In this document: positions 31,084-41,689 of the stretch, one piece after another
Layout of the letters: the number at the start of each line of letters is the position of its first letter
How positions within the stretch are numbered: position 1 is the stretch's first letter
Origin: Ceratothoa steindachneri
Taxonomy: Eukaryota > Arthropoda > Malacostraca > Isopoda > Cymothoidae
Assembly: GCA_963969495.1 (NCBI GenBank)
Contig: OZ018326.1
Location: 150,007,806-150,071,805, forward strand
Direction: 5' to 3'
Length of the DNA: 64,000 nucleotides
The notes under the pieces: generated by a model
Seen by the model: only the letters and a program-made list of their open reading frames with translations
Told to the model about the DNA's origin: nothing
The model's database searches: none
Translations under genes and position numbers: made by a program

Positions 31084-31154
31084 TACAGGGGTTTGAAAAA
31101 AGAATTAGAACACGTGTTAAATTCAATAAATACTTATTTAATATGGAGATGGTC

Positions 31155-31695
31155 CTACTTTTGTTTTCTGACGAGCGTCGATGCGTCTTGTAATTGATTC
31201 GTAAACCTTTTTGACTTGATTAAAAGGAATTTTGAGACATTCTTCTTGCAATACCTGATCCAGCTGCTTAGATACAACGGTGGAGGGTAACTATTTCTAA
31301 CTTGTCGCTCCAAGACGCACCACAAATGCTCAATAATATTAATATCTGAAGATTGTGGGTACCACTGCATGTGTTGTATCTCACTCCTATGCTCTTCATA
31401 CCAATTTTTAACCACATGAGCGGTGTGTATTGGGCATTGTCATCCTGGAAAAAAGCACTCACTATCAGGGAAGAATATCAAGACCATGGGATGGACTTGA
31501 TCTTTGAAAATATTCAGATATTTGTTGCTGTTGATCCTAACATGCAGTGCAACGATTGGACCAGGAGAATACCAAGATATGGCTGCCCAAACCATCACTG
31601 GCCCGCCTCCGTTTTCAGTCTTTGCTTCGAGTAGTCCATCTAGGTTGATGGTGAAGGATGCCCTCATATTGAGGGCACCAAACTTGCACTGAGTT
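31155..31695 (-). pseudogene. Tc1-type transposase, C-terminal half
   Basis: Minus-strand frames give RASFTINLDGLLEAKTENGG, then GPVMVWAAISWYSPGPIVAL (31667 leftwards), FQDDNAQYTPLMWL (second catalytic aspartate in QDDN) and, after a frameshift, NWYEEHRSEIQHMQWYPQSS with DINIIEHLWCVLE carrying the final glutamate, ending at 31155. Motif order is that of Tc1 transposases. At least one frameshift (near 31415-31440) breaks it. Confidence 0.8.
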
Positions 31696-31699
31696 TAAA

Positions 31700-32445
31700 C
31701 TGGTAGAAATGTGTGCAGCCTTCGGACCCGTATCTTGACCGAGGGAAGAAAGACCCTGGTGGCAGGAGAAGCATGAGACAACCAGGCTTCATTCTCGGCT
31801 GCAACGAGCTGCCGAGACACCAGTCTGTTGGTCCTCGCCTATAGGCTCTCCCGATCCTGGTTTGTGATCGAGGTATCCTTCCTCTAGCCTTTGCCTTTTA
31901 AAGATAGAACCCAGAAGGCAGTGGGGGTAGGGTGCAGTTGCTGGTCGGTCATAGGGCGTGTGCACACACTGGTTGACTTGCACGCCGTACCTCTAGGGCC
32001 CACTGCTGTTCTGAGATCCCCTGCTGGTGAGTGAACATTAGTAGTTGTTTTTCTCGATGAAGCTGCAGTCGTATATCTTGATTCAGGTCTTTGTATGAGG
32101 TTTTCTTGGGATTTTGAGGGACATTTAACTCTACCGTTTAGTTCGCTGCTTGATGTTTTCTATTTGATGGTATTGTGTATCGGACCTTTTGACGGTTGCC
32201 CCGTTTTCCTTAATTTTGAAGCACAACTGTGTATATGTGCTCGTGTTTCTGGCGCTGTATAATGGGTAGCCAATATTTAAATTCCAAGTTTCTATTAATG
32301 ACCTCCAAGAGAAGATCATTAGGAGGATATAATTTTATAAAGAATTTAATTATTTTAGATATCTTTTTGCAGGCCCAAGTGAAAATGCTTTATATTGTCT
32401 CATATTTTGATATTCTCTAGAATTATAAAATACTCAAATGAGTTC
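31700..32445. other. Unassigned insert inside the second Tc1-type element
   Basis: About 330 bp of GC-richer DNA (31700-32030) followed by AT-rich DNA (to about 32440) separates the two transposase halves. It contains CTCGGC...GCCGAG (about 31794-31817). No ORF, TIR, tail or target duplication is recognised, so its type (SINE, truncated retroelement or other) is unknown. Confidence 0.4.
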
Positions 32446-32930
32446 CCTTCTCTAACGATAGATTTAAATCCTCCATTCAATCGTCAGGCTGTGCATCAAT
32501 ATTGGAAAAAAAGAAAAGCTGGACTCGTCGGAGAATATTACTTGCCTCCATTGGTCTATCGATCAGCTCTTGTAATCTCTACACTAATTCAGCTTTTTCG
32601 GATTTTTTTGATAAGAAAGCAGAGGATGCTTGATGGCGGCTCTTCCATGATTTCTGGCTTTATTGAGCTCACGGTGAACAGTTTTGGTTTAAACTTTGCT
32701 AGTGAGGTGTTAATTTAACCCTTTAGGAGCAGTTGTCCAGAGATTCTTCATAACAATGCGTTTCAGCACTCTTCGGTCTCTTTCAGCGAGCTTCGAAGTC
32801 TTGCCGGAATTACACCTCTTGCTGAAGGCTTAGCCATGCTTCTTGAGTTTTGTCATGGTCCTTGATATGGTAGCTCTCGAAAAACCAAGGAGTTTTGCTG
32901 TTCTGGGGGGTGAAGGAAGGAAGGAAATAC
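32446..32930 (-). pseudogene. Tc1-type transposase, N-terminal half
   Basis: Read in pieces on the minus strand from about 32905: TAKLLGFSRATISRTM (helix-turn-helix), then KLKKHGK-like and a second DNA-binding block, and at about 32490-32520 a VIFSDESSFSFF-type stretch with the first catalytic aspartate. Stops and shifts are frequent. Confidence 0.6.
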
Positions 32931-33083
32931 AAATAATCATTAAAGTTGATAAATAAAACTATGTATATACAATAAAAAAGAAACACTCACAATGAAATTT
33001 GGATGGATATTCGTAATATAATGGCTCATTGAAATATTGGTGTTAAATTTCTACTGTTACAATTATTTAGTCCAACCCCTGTA

Positions 33084-33440
33084 TGTGTGTATAATTTTAA
33101 TGGTGTCACTGACTACAACTCGCTCACATACGTATCAAAGATAAGTATTGAGAGCTGTCTAAGCTAGTGAGCCATAGCAGTGAATTATTTTAGTTCAAAG
33201 GTAGGTTATCGACCCTGTAATAATCAATCATTATCTGGCGCCATTTCTTAAGTAAAATCAGATGAACTAGCATGGATGTCGATTCCATTCCCTCGTTTGA
33301 TCAGGGTTACTTACTTACACGACAACAAGATAAGTTTCATTACCACACCATTCTGAAAGACGGAATTATTATGTGCGAGAAGGCATCTATATTTAATAGA
33401 TCAAAGTGATTAAGGATTAATCAAAAATTCCAAAGAACTG
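33084..33440. other. AT-rich non-coding spacer
   Basis: Nothing supported between the second Tc1-type element and the split integrase. Confidence 0.4.
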
Positions 33441-33443
33441 AAT

Positions 33444-33775
33444 TTGTTAGCAATTAAGAATTGCCATGACTTACAACGCTATTGGCCAATCTATGGGTCC
33501 CAAAATTACAGTAACCATTCTGCTCAAAAGATACCAATTCTCAAACATAAGCAAGGTTACATAAGTATACATTTTAGATTGTTCCTCTTGGATCATAAAG
33601 GAAAACTTCCTATTAATAACCCGCTTCACAAATATTTTGTATATCACCGCCCGTGGAAACGAACCGGTATGAATATTATAGGACCATTCCCCAAAACAGA
33701 TAGAGGCTAACAGTATATATTTGTATTCACTAACCATTGCAGCCTATATAATTAAATAGTACCTATTGCTAATCA
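33444..33775 (+). pseudogene. Old Gypsy-type integrase, first part (split by a younger Gypsy)
   Basis: Plus-strand frame 33444-33710 reads through its stop to show HKGKLPINNPLHKYFVYHRP, then WKRTGMNIIGPFPKTDRG and YIFVFTNHCSLY, ending IVPIANH at the insertion point. These match the region after the HHCC finger and the first two catalytic blocks of Gypsy-type integrases. Both positions that normally hold catalytic aspartates (GM-D-IIGPFP and FT-D-H) are asparagine here, and there are in-frame stops. The gene continues after the inserted element at 39051. Confidence 0.7.
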
Positions 33776-34219
33776 TGGCTGTTCTACTTTGTTCTCTTCT
33801 GAACAAAGGGGGGATGAGAACCGTCTCTTGTCTACGGGCTCAAGAACAATGGCTGTTCTAATGTTGTTCTCCTTTGAACAACAGGGGGGGGGATGAGAAC
33901 CGTTTCTTGGCGAAGGGCTCAAAACGAACAATGGCTGTTCTAATGTTGTTCTCCCTTGAACAACAGGGGGGGGGGGAGAGAACCGTTTCTTGGCGAAGGG
34001 CTCAAAACGAACAATGGCTGTTCTAATGTTGTTCTCCCTTGAACAACAGGGGGGGGGATGAGAACCGTTTCTTGGCGAAGGGCTCAAAACGAACAATGGC
34101 TGTTCTAATGTTGTTCTCCCTTGAACAACAGGGGGGGGGGAGAGAACCGTTTCTTGGCGAAGGGCTCAAAACGAACAATGGCTGTTCTAATGTTGTTCTC
34201 ATTGAACAACAGGGGAGGG
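33776..34219. repeat. Six-unit ~82-bp hairpin/G-run array in the 3' LTR
   Basis: Units begin TGGCTGTTCTA at 33776, 33850, 33932, 34015, 34097 and 34179. Each has an 8-bp hairpin (CTTTGTTC/GAACAAAG in unit 1; TGTTGTTC/GAACAACA in unit 2), then a G-run of up to 10, then GAGAACCGT...GGGCTC. Proline-rich frames across the array are by-products of the repeat and not genes. Confidence 0.95.
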
Positions 34220-34703
34220 ATGCCTTGGGGACTTGGCGTCACTAAAGGCTCGAACCTTTGGCACTCAAGGAATATTGTCCTCCTTCTGGACAAGTGATGG
34301 TGAATCTCGAGGTCGAGGTCCCTTGGCGCACAAAGGGAGAGAGGGTCGTGGTGATGTTTCGCGACGAAAATCTGGATCTCCAATCTGATCTTAGTGGTAA
34401 AGTTTCCATATAAATAGCCAGGACATCTCCTTGGCGTGGGGGAGAATGGGGTGGAAGCTTCGAGGGAACGCACAGCTGGGCCGGAGAAAAATGCCTTATC
34501 TGTCCATAAGCCTAACTCGATCTGGCGAGGTCGGCGTATGCGGGCGAACGGGGGGGACGATAACCTCCTTGTTTAAACATTGACGTCCGGTAGCTGTTGA
34601 TAAGACTCCAAGCCTCGAATCGAAGATGCACGTGGGCCTCCTCGAGGTTTTAACTAATATGGGATAGGAGTTGAATTTAACACAGATTCAACTCGTTCTA
34701 TCA
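33776..34703 (-). repeat. 3' LTR of the Gypsy-type element
   Basis: About 928 bp, near-identical to 38124-39050. It contains the ~82-bp array (33776-34219) and a unique part with TATAAATAG on the plus strand near 34410. The few differences in the unique part include CC/TT near 34502 and G/T near 34530. Confidence 0.88.
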
Positions 34704-35109
34704 AACCCCTCCATTCCAGGGGAAGTTGTCACTTCGAAAAAAAAAGAGAGAAGGGACAACGATAGAGCTCCGTTGTAGGGACCTTGTTTTCTTGTACCAA
34801 CCGTATCTTCCTGCACCTAACTAGTATTACCTCAATACATGATTATTTTGATCTTTAGATTACAGGGGAAAATAACCTTTAATACAACTTAATAAAAAAA
34901 AAAGGCATGGAACAATGAAATGTTATAAACTTAGTACATACGGGACAAAATAATTTATACGTAAATTAATAAGAACAAATATATATACATCAAAAAAATT
35001 AGACATTGAGCGTTACAAAATTCAGACGTATACATTAATTAATTATATTACAAAAGAATCATAAATTAAGTCGTACAAGACGGTATATACCTACATGGAG
35101 ATACTAATC
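34704..35109 (-). other. Gypsy element 3' untranslated region
   Basis: Between the RNase H stop and the 3' LTR; non-coding, with the polypurine tract adjoining the LTR. An intact Gypsy would have integrase before this point; only about 400 bp are present. Confidence 0.7.
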
Positions 35110-37221
35110 CTATGAATACAATTGTTCTACGCTATTCGGTAACGCATTCCTACTGAGTGCGTCAGCGACCTGGTTATCGGAACCTTTGATATAATTTATT
35201 TTAAATTGATACTCTTGCAAGAGTAAACTCCAGCGCATGATGCGGCCGTTTGAGTGTCTCAAATTCCTAATATAGGCTAACGGACGGTGGTCGGTTCCTA
35301 TTCGAAATTCTTTACATATCAAGTACAGCTTGAATTTGTCTATGACCCAGATAATTGATAGAGCTATCTTTTCTCTAGTGGCATATCTCTTTCCGCGTGG
35401 TAATAATTGACGACTAGCATATGCAACTGGATGACTCGTTCTGTCATCCACGTATTAAAGGAGTACACCTCCAATGCCCTCGTTGATCACGTCGGTCTTA
35501 ATCCCAAAGGATTTTTCCGGGTTGGGCAACTTAAAAATGGGGGCAGAAATGAACTTACTTTTGAGCTGATTAAAATGGGAAACAGCGACATCATTCCAAC
35601 GTAAACGATCGGAGAAATTCTTTTCCTGAAGGGGGCATAGGGGGGCCGAAATTGCAGCGAAATTCGGAACAAATCGCTGATAGGAAGAAGCTGATCCTAG
35701 GATCGATCTTAATGGCTTCTTTGTAATCGGGAGGGGCATGTCGGCGATTGCCTTAATCTTGTTCTCGTGGGGACCTGACTTGCTTTGTCCTATTTTGGAA
35801 CCCAAATATTTGATGGTTTCGTGGGCAAACTGGCATTTGCTGGGGCCAATGGTGAGGCCATTTTCACGCAGTTGCTCGAAAAGAGCTAATAGGGCGGGTA
35901 AATGGTGATTCCATTTAATTAGTTCTTGGAGCTGACTCTTCTGGCGTGGTGTCAGCTGCGCGTCACTATCCAGGTCAGAGGGTTCCAAAGACTCGCCTGG
36001 TAGGGAAGGAGGAGGGTAATCGGCATCAGGTTGGATGCACACTGTCTGGATTACCTTAAGGGACTCCGCGGGGCAATCCTCTTCAAGCGCCGATGCTTCG
36101 TCCAGTTCTACGAAGGTATCTCCATGGGCGCGTTGGGGGTTCTTTTTTTCTTGGGGTCCAAGGACAGTCTCCGTGTCCTTGTCTGGGGCCTCATCACCTA
36201 AGGGTTTTAGTGAATCACATTCCTCTTTTTCTGTCCTAAAGTCCTGGTTAGGGGTCTCCGAGAAATCGGACGGTATCGGGGTTCTGATGGGGACGGGCTC
36301 CTGGGCTTCTTTCTTATCTCGGCCTTGAGGAAGGGCGGCCTGAAACACAGGGTCGAAACTTACTTGGGGGCTCTTTCCTATAAGTACGGAACAGAATTTT
36401 ATTGGTGCTACAATGACTTTAGCCCAGCCATTATAATATTGACACTGCAGGTAACATCTAGCGACGGGGAATCTGTTTGCCCGCCCAAGGTAGTCACGTA
36501 CCACCGCAAATTTTTCGTGGTTAGAGGCCACTGGGAGGAGTTCGTCGGACACGATGAAGCATGTACATCCTGTGTCCCTGACGAGAGTCGATACTCGACA
36601 GCTGTCCACGCTGCCCTCCTCATATTTCAAAGTTCCCGATGAACTTTTACCAAAAACAAAATTTACCTGGTGGCCTGACGGAGGGGGAGAAGTTTCTGCT
36701 TGGGTCTGCACCACCGGGGGAGCCGGGGTTGCATTAATCTGGTGAACTTGGTGGGCTGGTCCGCTTTTAAGCCTAGAATTTTGGGGGCAATTCCAGCTCA
36801 TGTGGTTTTCTACACCACAGGTGAAGCATATGGTTGGTCGCTTCGGGAAGAGAGATGGAGGAGAAGTCTTAACGGGAGGTTTGGAGTCCCGTTGTTGGTT
36901 TTGGGGAAAGAAGTTTTGGGGTTTTACGGGGCTCGGAAACTTTGTCAGCTTTCCTGGGAAGGGGCGCGAATCCGTCCTTCTTTCTTCTCGTTGGATTACT
37001 CTTTCCCGTTCCTCTCTTTCTCTTTCTTTTTCTACCTTTTTTCTTTGAACTTCTGCTTTAATCCGAGCTAATTCAATCTGAAGCTCAGCTTGTCTTATGC
37101 GTTCCCCTCTTTCTTCTCGTTGCATTTCTCTTCTTTGCTCCTCTTGAATGTACTTAATTAGTTCTTTTCCGGAAAGTCCACAGGACTCTCCTTGCGCTTT
37201 AAAGATTTCGAACGGAGTCAT
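35110..37221 (-). pseudogene. Gypsy gag-protease-(RT deleted)-RNase H frame
   Basis: One continuous minus-strand frame from ATG at 37221 (MTPFEIFKAQGES) to 35110, with one TAA at 35455-35457. Order: a charged coiled-coil gag-like part (residues ~30-95), a CCHC knuckle CFTCGVENHMSWNC (36790-36832), a protease block with VRDTGCTCFIVSDELLP (aspartyl DTG, near 36580), a variable acidic linker, then an abrupt passage at about 35900 from linker to LRENGLTIGPSKCQFAHETI. The RT fingers and palm including YxDD are therefore missing, without loss of frame. The RT-RNase H connection (LRSILGSASSYQRFVPNF) and RNase H (TDVINEGIGGVLL, then RTSHPVAYASRQLLP, ADALSRN) follow. No integrase. This is a deletion derivative that cannot move on its own. 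Confidence 0.88.
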
Positions 37222-38123
37222 CTTTGCACTTGGGGGCGCACTAGTCAACCAACTAAAATTCCTTGCAACAAGAATTATGCCTCTATAGAATTAGCCTACC
37301 TAAATATGGGCACTGACCTATTCGTACTTGATTCTTACTCTAAATAACCACTGACTAAAATCACGAAAAAACAAAACAAATTATTATAACCGTTCCTTGA
37401 GCTACCCCAGCTTCTTAAGTTCCAAAAAAAAAGGGGATAGCAATCGTTAAAACAAAAGGGAACTACTATATTCTATTATTATAACGAATAACACTATGCT
37501 TTACTCGACTGAGACCAGTGTTTGCAAAGATATAGCGTTAAACCTTACACACCTGATACCAAATTAAATAGTATATATATATGTCGTAGAATGACTCCCG
37601 ACGATATACCATATATCACTATTCGTTGAGGGAACTTCCTTAATTATCTCTAGAGTGCGTTTTACTGTCTGGCGGCCGATATTATGTATCTTCAAAATGC
37701 TTAAGAAGTGGAACTGAGCTCAAGGATAATAATATTGCTATCATTAATAAAATAGAGTTTTATTAATAATAACTATAAACAAAACACAAAAACGGAAAAT
37801 ATTGACAAACAGAATGGAAAGGGTCGTGGAGACTCGGGCTAATCCAAGGATTTAAGGGATCAAAAAAGGTAAAACAAATATGGAGTTAAAGAGATGGGAT
37901 GGTTCGATAAACCATTTAAAGCACAGGATAGAATTGACAAATAAGGGATCAATACTCAAAAGGTGACGCTTGGCTTACGTAACTTCATTAGGGTGCAGTG
38001 GAAGGTACTTGAAGGAATATTCGGTCCGCTGGCGAGTTCCAGCCGAAGGGGGGGGGATAAAAGGATCCTGACGAGGCGTCTTGGAAAGGAGAACCGTTAC
38101 TCGACGAACGGCTCGACGAACAA
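37222..38123 (-). other. Gypsy element 5' leader
   Basis: Non-coding between the 5' LTR and the gag start. It holds a short AT run, TTGGTATCAG (a primer-site-like motif) and AATAAAA. Next to the LTR it carries a partial unit GAGAACCGTT...AACGGCTC that resembles the LTR array. Confidence 0.6.
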
Positions 38124-38568
38124 TGGCTGTTCTACTTTGTTCTCTTCTGAACAAAGGGGGGATGAGAACCGTCTCTTGTCTACGGGCTCAAGAACAATGG
38201 CTGTTCTAATGTTGTTCTCATTTGAACAACAGGGGGGGGGGTGAGAACCGTTTCTTGGCGAAGGGCTCAAAACGAACAATGGCTGTTCTAATGTTGTTCC
38301 CCCTTGAACAACAGGGGGGGGGAGAGAACCGTTTCTTGGCGAAGGGCTCAAAACGAACAATGGCTGTTCTAATGTTGTTCTCCCTTGAACAACAGGGGGG
38401 GGGGGATGAGAACCGTTTCTTGGCGAAGGGCTCAAAACGAACAATGGCTGTTCTAATGTTGTTCTCCCTTGAACAACAGGGGGGGGAGAGAACCGTTTCT
38501 TGGCGAAGGGCTCAAAACGAACAATGGCTGTTCTAATGTTGTTCTCCTTGAACAACAGGGGGGGGGAT
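38124..38568. repeat. Six-unit ~82-bp hairpin/G-run array in the 5' LTR
   Basis: Units start at 38124, 38198, 38280, 38361, 38445 and 38525, matching the other LTR unit for unit with G-run length differences. Confidence 0.95.
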
Positions 38569-39050
38569 GCCTTGGGGACTTGGCGTCACTAAAGGCTCGA
38601 ACCTTTGGCACTCAAGGAATATTGTCCTCCTTCTGGACAAGTGATGGTGAATCTCGAGGTCGAGGTCCCTTGGCGCACAAAGGGAGAGAGGGTCGTGGTG
38701 ATGTTTCGCGACGAAAATCTGGATCTCCAATCTGATCTTAGTGGTAAAGTTTCCATATAAATAGCCAGGACATCTCCTTGGCGTGGGGGAGAATGGGGTG
38801 GAAGCTTCGAGGGAACGCACAGCTGGGCCGGAGAAAAATGCCTTATCTGTTTATAAGCCTAACTCGATCTGGCGAGTTCGGCGTATGCGGGCGAACGGGG
38901 GGGACGATAACCTCCTTGTTTAAACATTGACGTCCGGTAGCTGTTGATAAGACTCCAAGCCTCGAATCGAAGATGCACGTGGGCCTCCTCGAGGTTTTAA
39001 CTAATATGGGATAGGAGTTGAATTTAACACAGATTCAACTCGTTCTATCA
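38124..39050 (-). repeat. 5' LTR of the Gypsy-type element
   Basis: Partner of 33776-34703. It ends CGTTCTATCA at 39050, after which sequence resembles the split integrase. Confidence 0.88.
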
Positions 39051-39250
39051 CAATTGACCATGCTGATACTTTCACTTAGAAACTTTTCGAGTTACTGTAA
39101 ATTATGAAAAATCAAGAATACTCATATTGTGGCATATCACGCTGAACCAAATGGCCTAGTCGAAAGACATAATATAAAGAAATAGAAACTCGTCGCCATC
39201 TATTAGGTTGAAGCGAAAGTAATGTCCGATTTTAAGATATATATTTATAA
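39051..39250 (+). pseudogene. Old Gypsy-type integrase, second part
   Basis: Plus-strand pieces DHADTFT, KLFELL and then VAYHAEPNGLVERHNIKK (about 39132-39180) match the third catalytic block of Gypsy-type integrases; the glutamate is in HAEPNG. Stops and shifts are present. It continues the 33444-33775 part; a stretch of about 20-30 residues seems to be lost around the insertion point. Possible further C-terminal remnants to about 39460 are too weak to annotate. Confidence 0.65.
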
Positions 39251-40283
39251 TGAAAAAACTTTATCACAAGATCCTCCTATTTGTGACAACGCTGGGTTGT
39301 TAGAATCTTCTCATTCCCCACTTGATGAACTAAAATTATATCGTTCCTACCGGGATCAAGGGCCTGCGTTAAATATTTTTTCTTGAGAACCAAAACCTCT
39401 CAGGATACGAACACATTCAGAATCTGAACTCGAATGAAGACTCCCAATGCCACCACGTATAGGGATCTACAGAAATAGATTTGGAACTATACCAAAGCTT
39501 TATCACATACTATTTAACTTAATGCATAATTGGATATAATGAAAATCAACTTTGCTTTGAGATTACAATTAACAAAAACATATGTAGTTACCTCTACACT
39601 TTCCACCTCACCAGCAGGAGTGTTAGTTGAAAAAAAGTTACTAAAATGAAATGCTGTCATAATACTTAACTTTTGTGCCCCTGAAAATTACCACAAATTA
39701 GGAAAAGTAGAAAAAGTTACTATGGGAAATATATTATTATTTATTAAATACTGATAATAAATTTTATCAAACACTAAACATTGAACATTGAACATTCCAG
39801 AATAAAATCTTAAATCTAAAAACCAGTATATTGATGTAAAGATCTAGACTAAGGTACTGTCAATTTCACCTTAATCATACAGACTACCCTCTTATTTTTA
39901 TCTCCCTTGCATTCACAACAACTCTTTAAAATCCAGCACATTTTTGCCCAAACTATTCTTAATATAGTCGAACATTTATGGGGAAGTGGAGTAGAATCTA
40001 GAGAACCGATTTCCTTAGCCAGCCTCTCCCAAAGAGCTGAAACAGGTTTTGTTCGAAGAATGATTGAAAATTCCCCTAGATATTTTTCTAACTCTAGGAA
40101 TTAATTCCTACTCTTAATGAAGATTGAAGTAATGATAAATGATGGTCAACTCCATATGAATATTAAAATAATGATACCAAAAAAGGATGATAGATAGATT
40201 GAGAGACAATGGAAAGAAAGTTAGCTAACGGAATAAAAAATAATATAAACTCGTTTGCACGTTAAAGAAAGTAAAAGAGTAGG
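39251..40283. other. AT-rich non-coding stretch
   Basis: No supported gene; frames are short and without motifs. Confidence 0.4.
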
Positions 40284-40352
40284 AAAGGTTCAAACTTAGG
40301 CCTTCGAGTGCGTTTTGCTTTACAGTCCATCACTCTAGCCACTAGGCTACAT
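40284..40352 (-). pseudogene. tRNA-like (Tyr-type anticodon loop) relic or SINE head
   Basis: On the minus strand TAGCCTAGTGG matches the pol III A box (TRGCNNAGYGG), the D stem GCC/GGC can form, GACTGTAAAG resembles an anticodon loop with GTA (Tyr), and GTTTGAACC resembles a B box. The anticodon stem does not pair well, so it is not a functional tRNA. It could be a tRNA pseudogene or the head of a SINE. Confidence 0.5.
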
Positions 40353-40545
40353 TCACATCCACTTCATTTTCCTTGGTGGACTGAAAAGCGAAGTTTGCTT
40401 AAAGGCAGAGCTTCCAACGCACCTAGTATTTCACTTTCTTTAACGGGTAAAAGAGTTTCTATTTTTTATTCTTTGTTTCTTAATCTATGTATGAGACTTG
40501 TTTGGTCTTATAAAAAAATAACGAAATTGCTCGTGTATCATCTTT

Positions 40546-40547
<2 letters not shown>

Positions 40548-40632
<85 letters not shown>
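40548..40632. repeat. (AT)n microsatellite
   Basis: About 85 bases of alternating AT; a second short (AT)n at 40733-40748. Confidence 0.98.
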
Positions 40633-40635
<3 letters not shown>

Positions 40636-40867
40636 ACAATGCCTGCAAGGAAAATAAAATGAAGATTCTAAGTACTTTCTACCTTTATTTACAAGTTCAT
40701 TATCAATGAATGACGAAAAAATAGTAAACTGATATATATATATATATAAATGCAATGTAAATATTTGGTCTAGCTGTGGGTAACTGCTGATCTCCCGCTT
40801 TATCTAACATATATGTAATTATTTTATTTGTTTAAATCTCTTTTATTATTGATTTCTTTATTATTTC

Positions 40868-41689
40868 GTTTCGCTATATTGATGATAGCTTATGCTTCTT
40901 TCCTATTTCAGAAATTGCAAACCTTTTTTGGAACAAACTTAACTCGTTTGTAGCTTCTATTAAATTTACTCTTAAACTAGAATAGAAGGAAACACTTCCT
41001 TTCCTAGATTTATTAATACACTGCACTCGTTCTGCTTTCAAATTATCTCTCTATCGTAAGCCAAAATATTCTTCCTCCTATATTCACGTTTACTACTCTC
41101 ATCATAAAGATAAAAGATCTGTTTTATCTTTATGTATCTTCTTGCTCTTTGCATGGATATTATTCAATTCTTTGTAACTCAAATTTCTAAAATATTTGAC
41201 ACAGGACACAATCATTTATATCCCCTCCTTCTTTTGGTAAATGTCTTGAGTAGGGTAAAAATTCTTTTTCCCGTTTCGCACCTAAACTTCCTCTTACTAA
41301 TAAGAATACTCTCGTACTTGCTTTTAATCAAGCTTTTGCTACTCTCCGTCATTTTTTAAAATCATCAGTCATTTTTAGTGTATTTAACTATGAAAATACA
41401 ATTAAGTAAACTTTACTGTAGAATGCTACTTCATCCATTGGCAATGTATATTGCGTAAAATGTAGAGATTGTTCTAAAAATTACTTTGGACAATCTACTA
41501 ATAGTTTTTCGAAATGTCTATCTCAACACAAATATAATGTCCGGCATGGAAAAGAGAGCTGTTCATTTTATATAAAAATATCATAACAGAACCATAACAT
41601 TGATTGGAAAGCTGCTAAAATCATTTGTCATGCTAAACATACTCGCGCGTAATTAATTAATTAATTTCAATTTAATCCTGGCTTCTACA
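40868..41689 (+). pseudogene. Penelope-like element fragment: RT catalytic end plus GIY-YIG
   Basis: Plus-strand reading starts with FRYIDDSLCFF (the RT YxDD motif, about 40870-40902), then LPFLDLLIHC and FKLSLYRKPKYSSSYIH (about 41000-41085), all typical of Penelope-like RTs. After shifts comes NVYCVKCRDCSKNYFGQS (about 41440-41495) with CLSQHKYNVRHGKES, the GIY-YIG nuclease core in degenerate form, then NIDWKAAKIICHAKH. The 5' part of the element is absent; the tRNA-like relic and AT tract lie upstream instead. The end is duplicated by a 119-bp tandem repeat. Confidence 0.75.

Larger units (their letters stand above)
31086..33081 (-). mobile_element. Second Tc1-type element, diverged, with an internal insert
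   Basis: The left end CAGGGGTTTGAAAAAA (31086) and the reverse complement of the right end (CAGGGGTTGGACTAAA, from 33081) are diverged inverted repeats, each preceded by TA (31084-31085; 33082-33083). Between them lie two blocks of a minus-strand Tc1-type transposase separated by about 700 bp of foreign sequence. Divergence of the ends and many stops make this much older than the Tc1-type element at 13.3 kb, and its TIR is unrelated to that one. Confidence 0.75.
33776..39050 (-). mobile_element. Non-autonomous Gypsy-type LTR retrotransposon
   Basis: Two direct LTRs (33776-34703 and 38124-39050) flank a minus-strand gag-protease-RNase H region. In element orientation the LTR begins TGATAGAACG, and a purine-rich tract (GGAATGGAGGGG) sits directly before the 3' LTR. 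A leader (37222-38123) contains an AATAAAA and a TTGGTATCAGGTG motif resembling a tRNA primer site at about 37550-37565. The RT core and all of integrase are absent and no env is seen. The LTRs differ at only a few positions outside the G-runs. No clear target duplication is visible; repeat-like sequence left of 38124 leaves the exact LTR boundary on that side uncertain. Confidence 0.85.

Noticed and set aside
33773..34096. Proline-rich frames (also 34105-34473, 38097-38555) with repeated SPSPRNGS words
   Set aside because: They are translations of the non-coding 82-bp LTR array; the period is not a multiple of three and G-runs shift the frame.
33776..39050. Search for an env gene and a 4-6 bp target duplication of the Gypsy-type element
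   Set aside because: No env-like frame exists, and flanks AATCA and CAATT do not match, so neither is claimed.
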